This document shows, piece by piece, positions 16,781-24,791 of a stretch of 64,000 bases of DNA. Position numbers and translations under genes: made by a program. Each line of letters begins with the position of its first letter. Position 1 is the first letter of the stretch. This stretch comes from Cyclobacterium amurskyense (GTDB taxonomy: Bacteria; Bacteroidota; Bacteroidia; Cytophagales; Cyclobacteriaceae), in the NCBI RefSeq assembly GCF_001050135.1, contig NZ_CP012040.1, forward strand, positions 3,861,001 to 3,925,000, in the 5' to 3' direction. A model generated the notes under the pieces. That model was not told the origin of the DNA and did not search any database. It saw only the letters and a list, made by a program, of their open reading frames with translations.

Positions 16781-18286
16781 TTACTTATTTTCCGGAACGG
16801 GTTCAATTCTATAGACATTATTGGACTCTATAAAGTCTATAGCGATACTCAAGGGCCGAAAAATAAATCTCTTTTTGGTTTTATGACCAGCTGTCCTTAG
16901 CATTATTTCTTTTAGTGTTTTCAAAACCCGAATGGTATGATTGCCCTTATTGATCATGATGCATTCTGCGAGAGAAGCTTGCCCTGCATCTGTGATTTCA
17001 GAGCGAGTTGGCATTCCTGACTTTTGGAGATTTTCCAATACCTGCGTTGCCCAAACAACTGGTACATGTGCTGCCTCACAGATCCATGAGATTTGATCTT
17101 GTATTTCTCCCATACGACCGAAACCGATTTCTACAGCGAGATCACCCCTTGCTATCATGATTCCAAATGGAGGGTTTTTCATTGCTTCAAACAATAGTGC
17201 CGGTAAATTTTTAACAGATTCAGGCGTTTCTATTTTTAGAATGATTGCGGGAGGATGTTTTAGTGCCAATTTTTTGAGTTCATTGGACAATCTGGTAATG
17301 TCTCCAGGAGTCTTTACAAATGAATAGCCCAGTAAATCAGCGTGTTGGCAAATAAATGGCAGGCAGGCTTTGTCGTACTCAGTCAGGGATGGGATGTTTA
17401 ATTCAGTATCAGGGAAATTGATCCCTTTTTCTGATTTGATTTTCCCTTTTTTGGAGGCAACGCGGATTAACTTAACAGCAGCTTTACCAGGTTCCACCTT
17501 GGTCACGATGCCACTAAATTCTCCATCATCTATAAAAACCCGGTGATTTTCCTCCAGCGTTGAAATTATTCCTTTTTCATTGGGACTAATCACTACATCT
17601 TCTTCGGAAAATCCTTCATTTGTTTCGGCTAGCCATATAAGGTCACCTTCTTCCACCTTTACCTTTCCCTCTTCTTTACCCTTAGCCAATAGACATGTTC
17701 TAATTTTAGGTCCAGCCAGATCAAAATATATCTTACAAGACAAGCCGGTCTTTTCCTCGGCAAGTCTGACTTGTTTGATCATGTCCATCCAAACCTGTTC
17801 ATTGTCATGGGCACAATTGATACGTGCCACTTGCATGCCATTGAGCAATAGCCTTTCTACTAGTTCAGGATTGTCTGCGAAATCGGAGGCAAATGTGACC
17901 ATCACTACAGGCATATTGGCTTGTGCTGGTTTACCGAAAAGGAGTTTGCTGTTTTGCTCGAGTTTTTTCCTGCTAAACTTGTAAGTACATGGATTGAGAG
18001 CAGATTCCGGGTATACATGACCCAAACGTTCCCTTATCGTCTGAAGCTGTCTGTGAAGGTGATTCTCCGAATTAGAAAGAGCAGAAAACCCATAGTAATG
18101 GAGGCATTCCTGCAAAGATTTTCTGTCTTTACTTCTAAAGAACAAGTATTGAATCAAATTGATTGCAGAAACAATTTGTGATTCAGGAAGAGGATTTAAA
18201 TAGACCTCAAATTCGCGGGTAGCCTTAAGTAAGGATTCTTCCAGCTGAGCCAATTCATCAGCAAGTTGTAGAATGGTAGTTTTCAT
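16781..18286 (-). CDS. Atypical pyruvate kinase-like protein
   Basis: 501 residues. The first ~120 are an extra, mostly helical domain not found in standard pyruvate kinases. The rest is a PK barrel with inserted B domain: VARINCAHDNEQVW (usual form ARLNFSHG), IYFDLAGPKIRTCLL (usual form DTKGPEIRTG), INFPDTELNIPSLTEYDK, AIILKIETPESVKNL with the catalytic Lys and Glu, GIMIARGDLAVEIGF, and VVWATQVLENLQKSGMPTRSE. The usual DGTDAVMLSGETA segment is replaced by AECIMINKGNHT, and the C-terminal allosteric domain is missing. Catalysis is plausible (phosphoenolpyruvate + ADP to pyruvate + ATP), but regulation must differ. It is likely a second, non-canonical PK; a main pyk is not in this window. Confidence 0.85.
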   Translation of the reverse strand: MKTTILQLADELAQLEESLLKATREFEVYLNPLPESQIVSAINLIQYLFFRSKDRKSLQECLHYYGFSALSNSENHLHRQLQTIRERLGHVYPESALNPCTYKFSRKKLEQNSKLLFGKPAQANMPVVMVTFASDFADNPELVERLLLNGMQVARINCAHDNEQVWMDMIKQVRLAEEKTGLSCKIYFDLAGPKIRTCLLAKGKEEGKVKVEEGDLIWLAETNEGFSEEDVVISPNEKGIISTLEENHRVFIDDGEFSGIVTKVEPGKAAVKLIRVASKKGKIKSEKGINFPDTELNIPSLTEYDKACLPFICQHADLLGYSFVKTPGDITRLSNELKKLALKHPPAIILKIETPESVKNLPALLFEAMKNPPFGIMIARGDLAVEIGFGRMGEIQDQISWICEAAHVPVVWATQVLENLQKSGMPTRSEITDAGQASLAECIMINKGNHTIRVLKTLKEIMLRTAGHKTKKRFIFRPLSIAIDFIESNNVYRIEPVPENK

Positions 18287-18407
18287 TGGTTTAGAATATT
18301 CTGGGATATACCTAAATACTAAATAAAGATTGCTTAGTTGGTGTTGTTAATTTTATGCAATTAACTAAATCTAGTATTAAAAACAAGCATCAATCTTATA
18401 CTTCAGG

Positions 18408-18592
18408 TTTAACCCGGATTATGTTATAGGATTTCCCGTGTTTACGGGAAGTGTTGCAATCGCAAGACAATCAGACTGTTTTCAATTTTAGCATAGCACC
18501 GCTATGGTGAAATTGAAAACAGCAATGAAGTGGCTGATTTTAAAGGGATTTCAGCACGTAATAGAATGTCTATTGCATATTTTGGGTTTAAG
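18408..18592 (+). repeat. MITE-like hairpin repeat, copy B (internally deleted; overlaps a stop codon)
   Basis: A ~185-bp copy that lacks about 33 nt near the front, including the CCCTGAC/GTCAGGG hairpin. Its middle has a perfect 13-bp arm pair, CTGTTTTCAATTT (18476-18488) and AAATTGAAAACAG (18510-18522), around a CATAGC/GCTATG hairpin; other copies have this stem only imperfectly. The right end, GGGTTTA, supplies the TAA stop of the MBL-rhodanese gene. Confidence 0.9.
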
Positions 18593-19967
18593 AATTCTGC
18601 CAGTCTTCCCAGCCCCCTGCATAGTTGGATACGTTTTCAAAACCATTGGCTTTTAATATGGAAAAGGCTATGGCGGATCGGCTACCAGATTTGCAATGCA
18701 CAATTACTGGGCGATCCTTGCTGACTTGATCCAAGTTTTGCTTGAGTTTTCCAACAAATATATTCTCAGCTCCTTTAATATGGTCTGTTTTAAATTCTGA
18801 AGCACCCCTAACGTCTAAAATCTGAGCATTGTGCTGTTTTATTTTTTCTTGAACTTCCCTCTTACCTATAGGGCTGGAAGTCCTTAATTTAATGTCTTTG
18901 TTGTTTTTCAATTCTTCAGGACTAATATATCCATAGACCTCATCGAGTCCAATTCTCATCAGCTTCCTTGAAATGTCCTCTAATTCATCGGCCTCAGCTA
19001 TCAAAGTAAAAGGAAGGTCATAATCCATAAACCATCCCATCCAGGTAGGGAAAGAATTGTTGTTTTCGATGTTGATACTTCCCTCTAAAAACCCTTTCGC
19101 ATAAGCCTGGGGAGACCTTGTATCTATTACTGGCATCCCTGCAGGAAGAGCATTAAACTCACTTTTTGACAAGTGCTTTATCTCAGGGACGGTGGGGAGA
19201 AGCTTGCGCTCAATTTTGTTGAGTTGCTTCATCTTAGCAAAATACCAGGGAGGCTCGGGTTGGTCTTCTAGTAAAGTACTTGTGAAAGTCTTCTCGTCCT
19301 CTAAAAGCTGGAATGCCCAGTTTCTGATCTTTTCATAGCCAACTGTGCTTGACGGAACGGCTCCCAATGCTTTTCCACAAGCAGAGCCTGCTCCATGTCC
19401 TGGCCAGATTTGTATGAAATCTTGAATTTTTTGAAATTGCTTAAGAGATTCAAACAACTGTGCAGCTCCTATTTCCTGACTACCTTTGATCCCCGCTGCC
19501 TGCTCTAATAAGTCTGGTCTCCCAACATCTCCAACGAACACAAAATCCCCAGTAAAAACCATCACGGGAGCGGAAGTAGCTGCCTTATCTGTAAGGAGGA
19601 AACTGATGCTTTCAGGAGTATGGCCCGGGGTATGTAAAACCTCAAAATCTAAGTTTCCAAGCGATATATGGTCACCATGAATGATTTTTGTATGTGGAAA
19701 TTCGTATTGCCAGTCCTCACCTCCCATATTTGAGAGGTACAATTCTGCTCCAGTTAGGGCTGCCAATTCCCGTGAGCCAGACAAAAAATCAGCATGAATA
19801 TGGGTTTCAAAGATTTTCGTGATGGTGAAATCGTTTTCTTCAGCAATCTTCAAATAGGTGTCTACATCTCTTTTTGGATCAATCACTGCAGCAATTCCTC
19901 CTGCTTGGCAACCTATTACATAACTTGCTTGTGCCAAACTCTTATCGTATACACGTTCGAAAAACAT
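18588..19967 (-). CDS. MBL-fold persulfide-dioxygenase-like protein with two rhodanese domains
   Basis: 459 residues. Residues 1-240 are a metallo-beta-lactamase domain: ETHIHADFLSG (metal His/Asp), HTPGHTPESISFLL, FTGDFVFVGDVGRPDL and WPGHGAGSACGKALG, the pattern of ETHE1/Blh-type persulfide dioxygenases. Rhodanese domain 1 (~265-350) has no Cys in the active-site loop (FTLIAEADE), so it is probably inactive. Domain 2 (~370-459) has VHCKSGSRSA with the catalytic Cys. It probably oxidises or transfers sulfane sulfur in the cytoplasm. The C-terminus ends GGWEDWQNS, the normal rhodanese end, and its TAA stop lies in the terminal TTTAA of repeat copy B. Confidence 0.9.
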   Translation of the reverse strand: MFFERVYDKSLAQASYVIGCQAGGIAAVIDPKRDVDTYLKIAEENDFTITKIFETHIHADFLSGSRELAALTGAELYLSNMGGEDWQYEFPHTKIIHGDHISLGNLDFEVLHTPGHTPESISFLLTDKAATSAPVMVFTGDFVFVGDVGRPDLLEQAAGIKGSQEIGAAQLFESLKQFQKIQDFIQIWPGHGAGSACGKALGAVPSSTVGYEKIRNWAFQLLEDEKTFTSTLLEDQPEPPWYFAKMKQLNKIERKLLPTVPEIKHLSKSEFNALPAGMPVIDTRSPQAYAKGFLEGSINIENNNSFPTWMGWFMDYDLPFTLIAEADELEDISRKLMRIGLDEVYGYISPEELKNNKDIKLRTSSPIGKREVQEKIKQHNAQILDVRGASEFKTDHIKGAENIFVGKLKQNLDQVSKDRPVIVHCKSGSRSAIAFSILKANGFENVSNYAGGWEDWQNS

Positions 19968-20661
19968 AATAATATAATTTTGTTGACGATTTAATTTAAT
20001 AATAAATTGTAGGCTAAGGCCATAAAGTATTTAGTAAATGACCAAAGTTTTCTTTTCAAAGAGTAAAGTCATCTAAACAATTTTAATGCCTTTATTCTTA
20101 TTCAATGTAGGTTAATTTTACAGTTTTAACAGTGACATTTAACACTTAAGCTTTGAATGAATTTTCTGTTGAGGTTTATTTTTAGCTTTCTGACTACCTC
20201 ATTCTATTAGATAGTGAAAATAGTTCATGCCCCGCATTTTTATCAATTTCTGTATTTGGAAAATTGTACCATACTATAGTTTCCTTTAAATTGAACCTAC
20301 TGGTACCTAAGGCAATCTATTTAGGGATAATGAATACCTCTTCCTGATCTAGTGTAAACGGAAAATTCGTTTTAGAATAAGTGAAGTCAGCTATTTATTT
20401 TCTGCTAAATAGAAAAGATATTCTGGTTTTAAAGGGTGAAATTCCCTCTTCTTACTAGTTGATTTTTGTCATGTTTTTATTTTTTTTCAATTGCTTTCCC
20501 ATTTGGCGAACTTACAGGCTGCATTTTTTGGTTATAAACTTGCAGATGACATAATTTATTCAATCTAAATAAAGGCTGAAATCCTTATTTTTTCGAGAAA
20601 ATTATGTTAAAATTGCGCATTGAAATCAAAGATGCAGATTAGTCTTTAAAATCGAATCCCT
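19968..20661. other. Long intergenic region without a recognised gene
   Basis: 694 bp between two divergent units (MBL-rhodanese and feoAB). The sequence is AT-rich and has no reading frame that I trust, no repeat copy and no clear hairpin. It must contain the feoA promoter. I did not see a convincing Fur-box palindrome or TAnnTTTG box near 20600-20660. Confidence 0.6.
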
Positions 20662-20883
20662 ATGACTGCAGCCGGACTTAATAACAATACGATATACGAA
20701 ATTGACAGCATTGCCAACTCAAACTTGTTGGTTAGAATGATGGAAATGGGGGTTTTACCTGGTAAAAAAATCAGTTTGTTGAAAAAAGCACCTTTCAACG
20801 GGCCTATGGCTTTTATCATTGACGGAAATGTACTTGCCTTAAGGATAGAGGAGGCTAATCTGATTCATTTGAAAGCAGGATAG
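20662..20883 (+). CDS. feoA: Ferrous iron transport protein A
   Basis: 73 residues, the standard size of FeoA, an SH3-like cytoplasmic protein that partners FeoB. Conserved points: LVRMMEMGVLPGKKISLLKKAPFNGPMAF (split here by normal loops) and the ending ALRIEEANLIHLK. Only 3 bp separate its stop from the feoB ATG, so the two are cotranscribed and probably translationally coupled. Confidence 0.93.
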   Translation: MTAAGLNNNTIYEIDSIANSNLLVRMMEMGVLPGKKISLLKKAPFNGPMAFIIDGNVLALRIEEANLIHLKAG

Positions 20884-20886
20884 CGA

Positions 20887-22998
20887 ATGGAAATAGCAGA
20901 AAAATTGCGCACACGGAGAATTGCCATTATTGGTAATCCAAATGTGGGGAAGTCAAGTATATTTAACCAGCTCACAGGTTTAAATCAAAAAATCGGGAAT
21001 TACCCTGGAATGACTGTTGATAAAATGGTCGGTTATTTCCACAAAGGTGAGCAGCATTTTGAACTGATAGATTTGCCAGGGACGTACAGTCTACTGCCAA
21101 AATCTGAAGATGAAGTTATTGCCCATAAAGTCCTCAATGGTCAGGGAGAAGAAAAGCCAGATGCTGCCCTAGTAATATTGGACGCCTGTAATTTGGAACG
21201 TAGTCTATTACTAGGTACACAGGTAATGGATTTAGGAATTCCAATAGCTTTCGTGATCAACATGAAAGATCTGGCTGAAAAAAGGGGTTTAAATATCAAA
21301 ACTTTTGCTCTTTATCAGGAATTAGGTGTTCCATTGGTAATGACTGATGCCAGAAATAACCATGGATTAGATGCAGTAAAGGAATTATTTATTGAAAATA
21401 AATTTGTCATTGGCAAACCTTTTCATGAATTAGAATTTCCTGAATTGCTTAGTGAGGTTCAAGAGAAATTTGGTTATGAGCAGCCTTATCAAGCATTTCA
21501 ACAATTAATATTTGCCTCCTTTGACCCTACCTTGTCTGAGGAAAAGCGCTTGTGGTTGGAAGAGCGATCCAAAGCTTTTGATTTTGATCCAATTGATCAA
21601 CAGACTAAGGAAACTACAGGCAGGTATAAAAAAATTAAAGATTTACTGAGCAAATCGGTACTTTCTGGATCAAATGAGCCAAGAGAGTTTCATGGGAAAT
21701 TGGATGCCATTTTCTTGCATCCAGTTTGGGGTTATTTGACCTTCTTTGGGATCATGTTACTTATTTTCCAAGCAATATTTGCCTGGGCAGAAACGCCAAT
21801 GGATCTTATTGATAGCACTTTTGCTTCCATAAGCAGTTGGGTAGTGGAGACACTTCCTCCCGGCGTTTTTACGGACTTATTATCAGAAGGGATAATTACA
21901 GGAATTGGAGGAGTGGTGATTTTCATTCCTCAAATAGCGCTGTTGTTTGGGTTTCTGGCCTTTCTGGAAGATACGGGCTATTTTTCTAGAGTAGTGTTTC
22001 TAATGGATCGCATAATGCGTCCTTTTGGCTTGCACGGAAAAAGTGTAGTGCCTTTGATTTCAGGTATGGCTTGTGCGATACCTGGTATAATGGCTAGTAG
22101 AAACATCAATAACAGTAAAGAACGATTAATAACCATTCTGGTAACGCCTTGGATGAGTTGTTCTGCACGTTTGCCGGTATACATTATTTTGATAGGTTTG
22201 ACTGTTCCTGATGAAGCCTGGATGGGCATTAACCTTCAGGCAATAGCCTTATTGGTAATGTATTTGTTTGGAACTGTTTTTACCTTATTGGGAGCTTTGG
22301 CGCTTAAGTTTATCTTAAAAACGAAGGAGAAAAGCTTTTTAATGACAGATCTGCCAATTTACAGAATGCCCCGATTGCAAACTGTGCTATTGACCATGTT
22401 TAATAAGTCGAAAATATTTGTTTTAGAGGCAGGGAAGGTGATTTTGGCTATATCTATAGTATTATGGGTTTTGGCTAGTTATGGACCATCAGGCAGAATG
22501 GAAGCGGTGGAGGCTGAAAAGACAGCCCTGTTGGAGAATGCCTCCGAAAGTGAAAAAGAGGAAATAATGCATGTTTATGCATCAAAGGAGCTGGAAGCTT
22601 CTTATATAGGAATTTTAGGCAAATCCATAGAACCAGCGATACGTCCTTTAGGTTATGACTGGAAAATAGGGATTGCTTTGCTTACTTCTTTTGCAGCCAG
22701 GGAGGTTTTTGTGGCCACTGTGGCTACAATTTATAGTATCGGAGAAGAAGTAGAAGATGAACTTACGATCAGGCAAAAGCTTGAAAAACAGGTACACGCT
22801 GATACTGGGGAAAAAGTGTTTAACAGAGCTACTGGATTTTCTTTGATGGTGTTTTATGCCTTGGCCATGCAGTGTATGAGTACAGTTGCAGTGGTGTACA
22901 GGGAAACAAAGAGTTGGAAGTGGCCTATATTGCAGACTCTTTTCATGACAATTATCGCCTATTTGGGGGCTTTGGCAACTTATCAAATTTTCTCTTAA
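20887..22998 (+). CDS. feoB: Ferrous iron transporter B
   Basis: 703 residues. The N-terminal G domain has G1 GNPNVGKSS, switch GNYPGMTVDK, G3 DLPGTYS and G4 NMKD, followed by a helical GDI-like segment to ~270. The membrane part has two Gate (nucleoside-recognition) domains and the FeoB core with FLEDTGYFSRVVFLMD and PLISGMACAIPGIM, the conserved Cys-containing segment thought to line the Fe2+ path. It imports ferrous iron across the inner membrane. The operon order is feoA-feoB-small Cys-rich protein. Length and motifs are complete. Confidence 0.96.
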   Translation: MEIAEKLRTRRIAIIGNPNVGKSSIFNQLTGLNQKIGNYPGMTVDKMVGYFHKGEQHFELIDLPGTYSLLPKSEDEVIAHKVLNGQGEEKPDAALVILDACNLERSLLLGTQVMDLGIPIAFVINMKDLAEKRGLNIKTFALYQELGVPLVMTDARNNHGLDAVKELFIENKFVIGKPFHELEFPELLSEVQEKFGYEQPYQAFQQLIFASFDPTLSEEKRLWLEERSKAFDFDPIDQQTKETTGRYKKIKDLLSKSVLSGSNEPREFHGKLDAIFLHPVWGYLTFFGIMLLIFQAIFAWAETPMDLIDSTFASISSWVVETLPPGVFTDLLSEGIITGIGGVVIFIPQIALLFGFLAFLEDTGYFSRVVFLMDRIMRPFGLHGKSVVPLISGMACAIPGIMASRNINNSKERLITILVTPWMSCSARLPVYIILIGLTVPDEAWMGINLQAIALLVMYLFGTVFTLLGALALKFILKTKEKSFLMTDLPIYRMPRLQTVLLTMFNKSKIFVLEAGKVILAISIVLWVLASYGPSGRMEAVEAEKTALLENASESEKEEIMHVYASKELEASYIGILGKSIEPAIRPLGYDWKIGIALLTSFAAREVFVATVATIYSIGEEVEDELTIRQKLEKQVHADTGEKVFNRATGFSLMVFYALAMQCMSTVAVVYRETKSWKWPILQTLFMTIIAYLGALATYQIFS

Positions 22999-23000
22999 TT

Positions 23001-23123
23001 ATGTGGCAGGAAGCATTGGTTTTTGGATTGTTTGTCACCGTTATTGGAGGCTGGGTTTATCGTACTTGGTTTCATAAAGGAGCTAAACCACAGTCTGGTT
23101 GTGGATGTGACAAGTGTGGTTAA
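23001..23123 (+). CDS. FeoB-associated Cys-rich membrane protein (40 aa)
   Basis: A 40-codon gene whose ATG is 2 bp after the feoB stop. It encodes one membrane segment (LVFGLFVTVIGGWVYRTWF), a short basic region and a Cys-rich end, SGCGCDKCG, with three Cys. This matches the small 'FeoB-associated Cys-rich membrane protein' type found after feoB in many Bacteroidota and Firmicutes. It probably assists or regulates Fe2+ uptake at the inner membrane; the molecular role is not settled. It is easy to miss by length cut-offs. Confidence 0.85.
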   Translation: MWQEALVFGLFVTVIGGWVYRTWFHKGAKPQSGCGCDKCG

Positions 23124-23198
23124 ATTTTAATCTTTTACCTTATACATTATCCATTTTAAATTGCTTTTTTTAAAAAAGTAATAAGCCAAAATTAAAAT

Positions 23199-23256
23199 AA
23201 AAACAGTTACAAAAACATGGAGCTTGAATAAATTCCATGAGTTTGTAACTGTTTTT
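23199..23256. terminator. Two-way terminator between feo operon and RND operon
   Basis: AAAAACAGTTACAAA and TTTGTAACTGTTTTT are perfect 15-bp arms with an inner CATGGA/TCCATG stem. The A-run and T-run on the two sides suit termination of both convergent units. Confidence 0.85.
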
Positions 23257-23301
23257 ATATCCCCCATCTTGGGATATGTTCGGGTTTAAGCAGCCTATAA
23301 A

Positions 23302-24780
23302 TCAGTTCCAACCACCTCCTAGGTTTCTGTACAATTCAATATTGGCGATCAGCATTTGCATCTTCACATCAACCATGTACAGCTCACTCTCCAGTGCATT
23401 GCTTTGGGCTGTGATTACCTCCAGATAGGTGGCATAGCCACTACTAAACAATAAATAAGACTCTTTTACTGCTTTTCTAGCATTAATCAATCGTTTTTCT
23501 GCCAAGCCATATTCCTCTTCCAATTTTTGAATGGTGACCATCCCGTTGGAAATGTCGGCTACAGCTTGTATTACTTTTTCTCGGAAAGCAAGTTCGGCGA
23601 TGTCTCTTTCAGCTAGGGCTATTCTGTATCTTGTTTTTAGCTTTCTGTTTTGAAAAATAGGCTGGGTAAGGGATCCAACAAATACTCCAAAAACGGATCC
23701 CGGATTCAACACATTTGATAGGTCTATGGCATCATAACCAAGTTGGGCATTTAAGGACAAGGAAGGGTAGCGCATGGCTTGTGAAACCCCTACCTGTGCA
23801 TTGGCTTCAACCAGGGCAAACTCTGCAGCATTCACGTCCGGACGGTTCTTTATTAGCTCAAGGGGAACTCCTACTGAGATCTCGCTCAGAAGTCGGGTAT
23901 CACCCAAGCCTCTTTGCACCTCAATTTTTTCCTTGGGGTATTCTCCCAATAGTTCATTCAAATTGTTTTTTTGAATTTCAATTTGCCGCTCTATTTGGGG
24001 TACCAATGATGCGGAAATTAATTTCTGGGTTTCGGTTTGTGTGATGGCCAATGAAGAAACTTCACCAGCCCTATACTGTAGTTTTACAATACTAAGTGTA
24101 GAATCATTAAGTCTTAAATTGTATTCGGCGACTTGCTGTTGTTCTTTCAACATTAGCAGTTTGTAATAAGAGGTAGCGATCTCAGCGACTATATCCGTCT
24201 TAACTGCCTTTGTAAAGGCCTCTCTTTGTTGTAGTTGTGACTGATTGGCTTCCTTAATACGCCTTAGTTTTCCCCATAAATCGATCTCCCAACTTGACTG
24301 TATGGCTGCCATGTTATTTGCCCTGGTCACATACCATTGTTTGGGTGTGTCTTTACCTTCATAATACTTGGTGCTTTCCCTGGTGGAGGAATTTTGGGAG
24401 TAACGGTCATCTCTTTTTTCAAGGAATGCTGTAAGCTGAGGGAAAAAGTTTGCTTTTGATTGCTTCAATGATTCATTGGCAATTTCACTTTCCTTTTTCA
24501 CTTGCTTTAAATAAAGGTTATTGTTCAAGCCTTCATCGATCAAACTTAGCAATGTAGTGTCTTCGAAGAAGTCCTTCCATGAGATTTTCCCTATGTTCAA
24601 AGTGTCGCTATGAAGACTGTCCGTTTGGCTTGTAGGAAGTGCTTTAAATGCATCCGGTAGATTTAGGTTTGGTTGCACATAATTCTCTCCTGATTTACAT
24701 CCCCAAAGGTTCAAAATAACCATTACAATGATCAAATGAGCGAATAGGTAGGTCTGTTTTATTTTATGATTGAATGTCAT
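23302..24780 (-). CDS. RND efflux outer-membrane lipoprotein (OprM/NodT family)
   Basis: 492 residues. The N-terminus is a lipoprotein signal with lipobox LNLWGC, so the mature protein would be anchored by Cys. Two outer-membrane-efflux (TolC-like) repeats follow, with typical QSSWEIDLWGKLRR, LLMLKEQQQVAEYNL, NRPDVNAAEFALVEANAQVG and YPSLSLNAQLG motifs. It forms the outer-membrane exit duct for the pump encoded by the two genes upstream. Order on the minus strand is adaptor, pump, duct; the gap to the pump gene is 11 bp. Substrates are unknown. Confidence 0.92.
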   Translation of the reverse strand: MTFNHKIKQTYLFAHLIIVMVILNLWGCKSGENYVQPNLNLPDAFKALPTSQTDSLHSDTLNIGKISWKDFFEDTTLLSLIDEGLNNNLYLKQVKKESEIANESLKQSKANFFPQLTAFLEKRDDRYSQNSSTRESTKYYEGKDTPKQWYVTRANNMAAIQSSWEIDLWGKLRRIKEANQSQLQQREAFTKAVKTDIVAEIATSYYKLLMLKEQQQVAEYNLRLNDSTLSIVKLQYRAGEVSSLAITQTETQKLISASLVPQIERQIEIQKNNLNELLGEYPKEKIEVQRGLGDTRLLSEISVGVPLELIKNRPDVNAAEFALVEANAQVGVSQAMRYPSLSLNAQLGYDAIDLSNVLNPGSVFGVFVGSLTQPIFQNRKLKTRYRIALAERDIAELAFREKVIQAVADISNGMVTIQKLEEEYGLAEKRLINARKAVKESYLLFSSGYATYLEVITAQSNALESELYMVDVKMQMLIANIELYRNLGGGWN

Positions 24781-24791
24781 ATTTTCAAATT

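Noticed and set aside
18530..18724. Open frame starting in repeat copy B
   Set aside because: Starts inside the repeat and runs antisense through the MBL-rhodanese gene; no protein family features.
23276..23291. ATATGTTCGGGTTTAAG, similar to the right end of the dispersed repeat
   Set aside because: Only ~15 matching bases and no partner end; could be a worn solo end but chance cannot be excluded.
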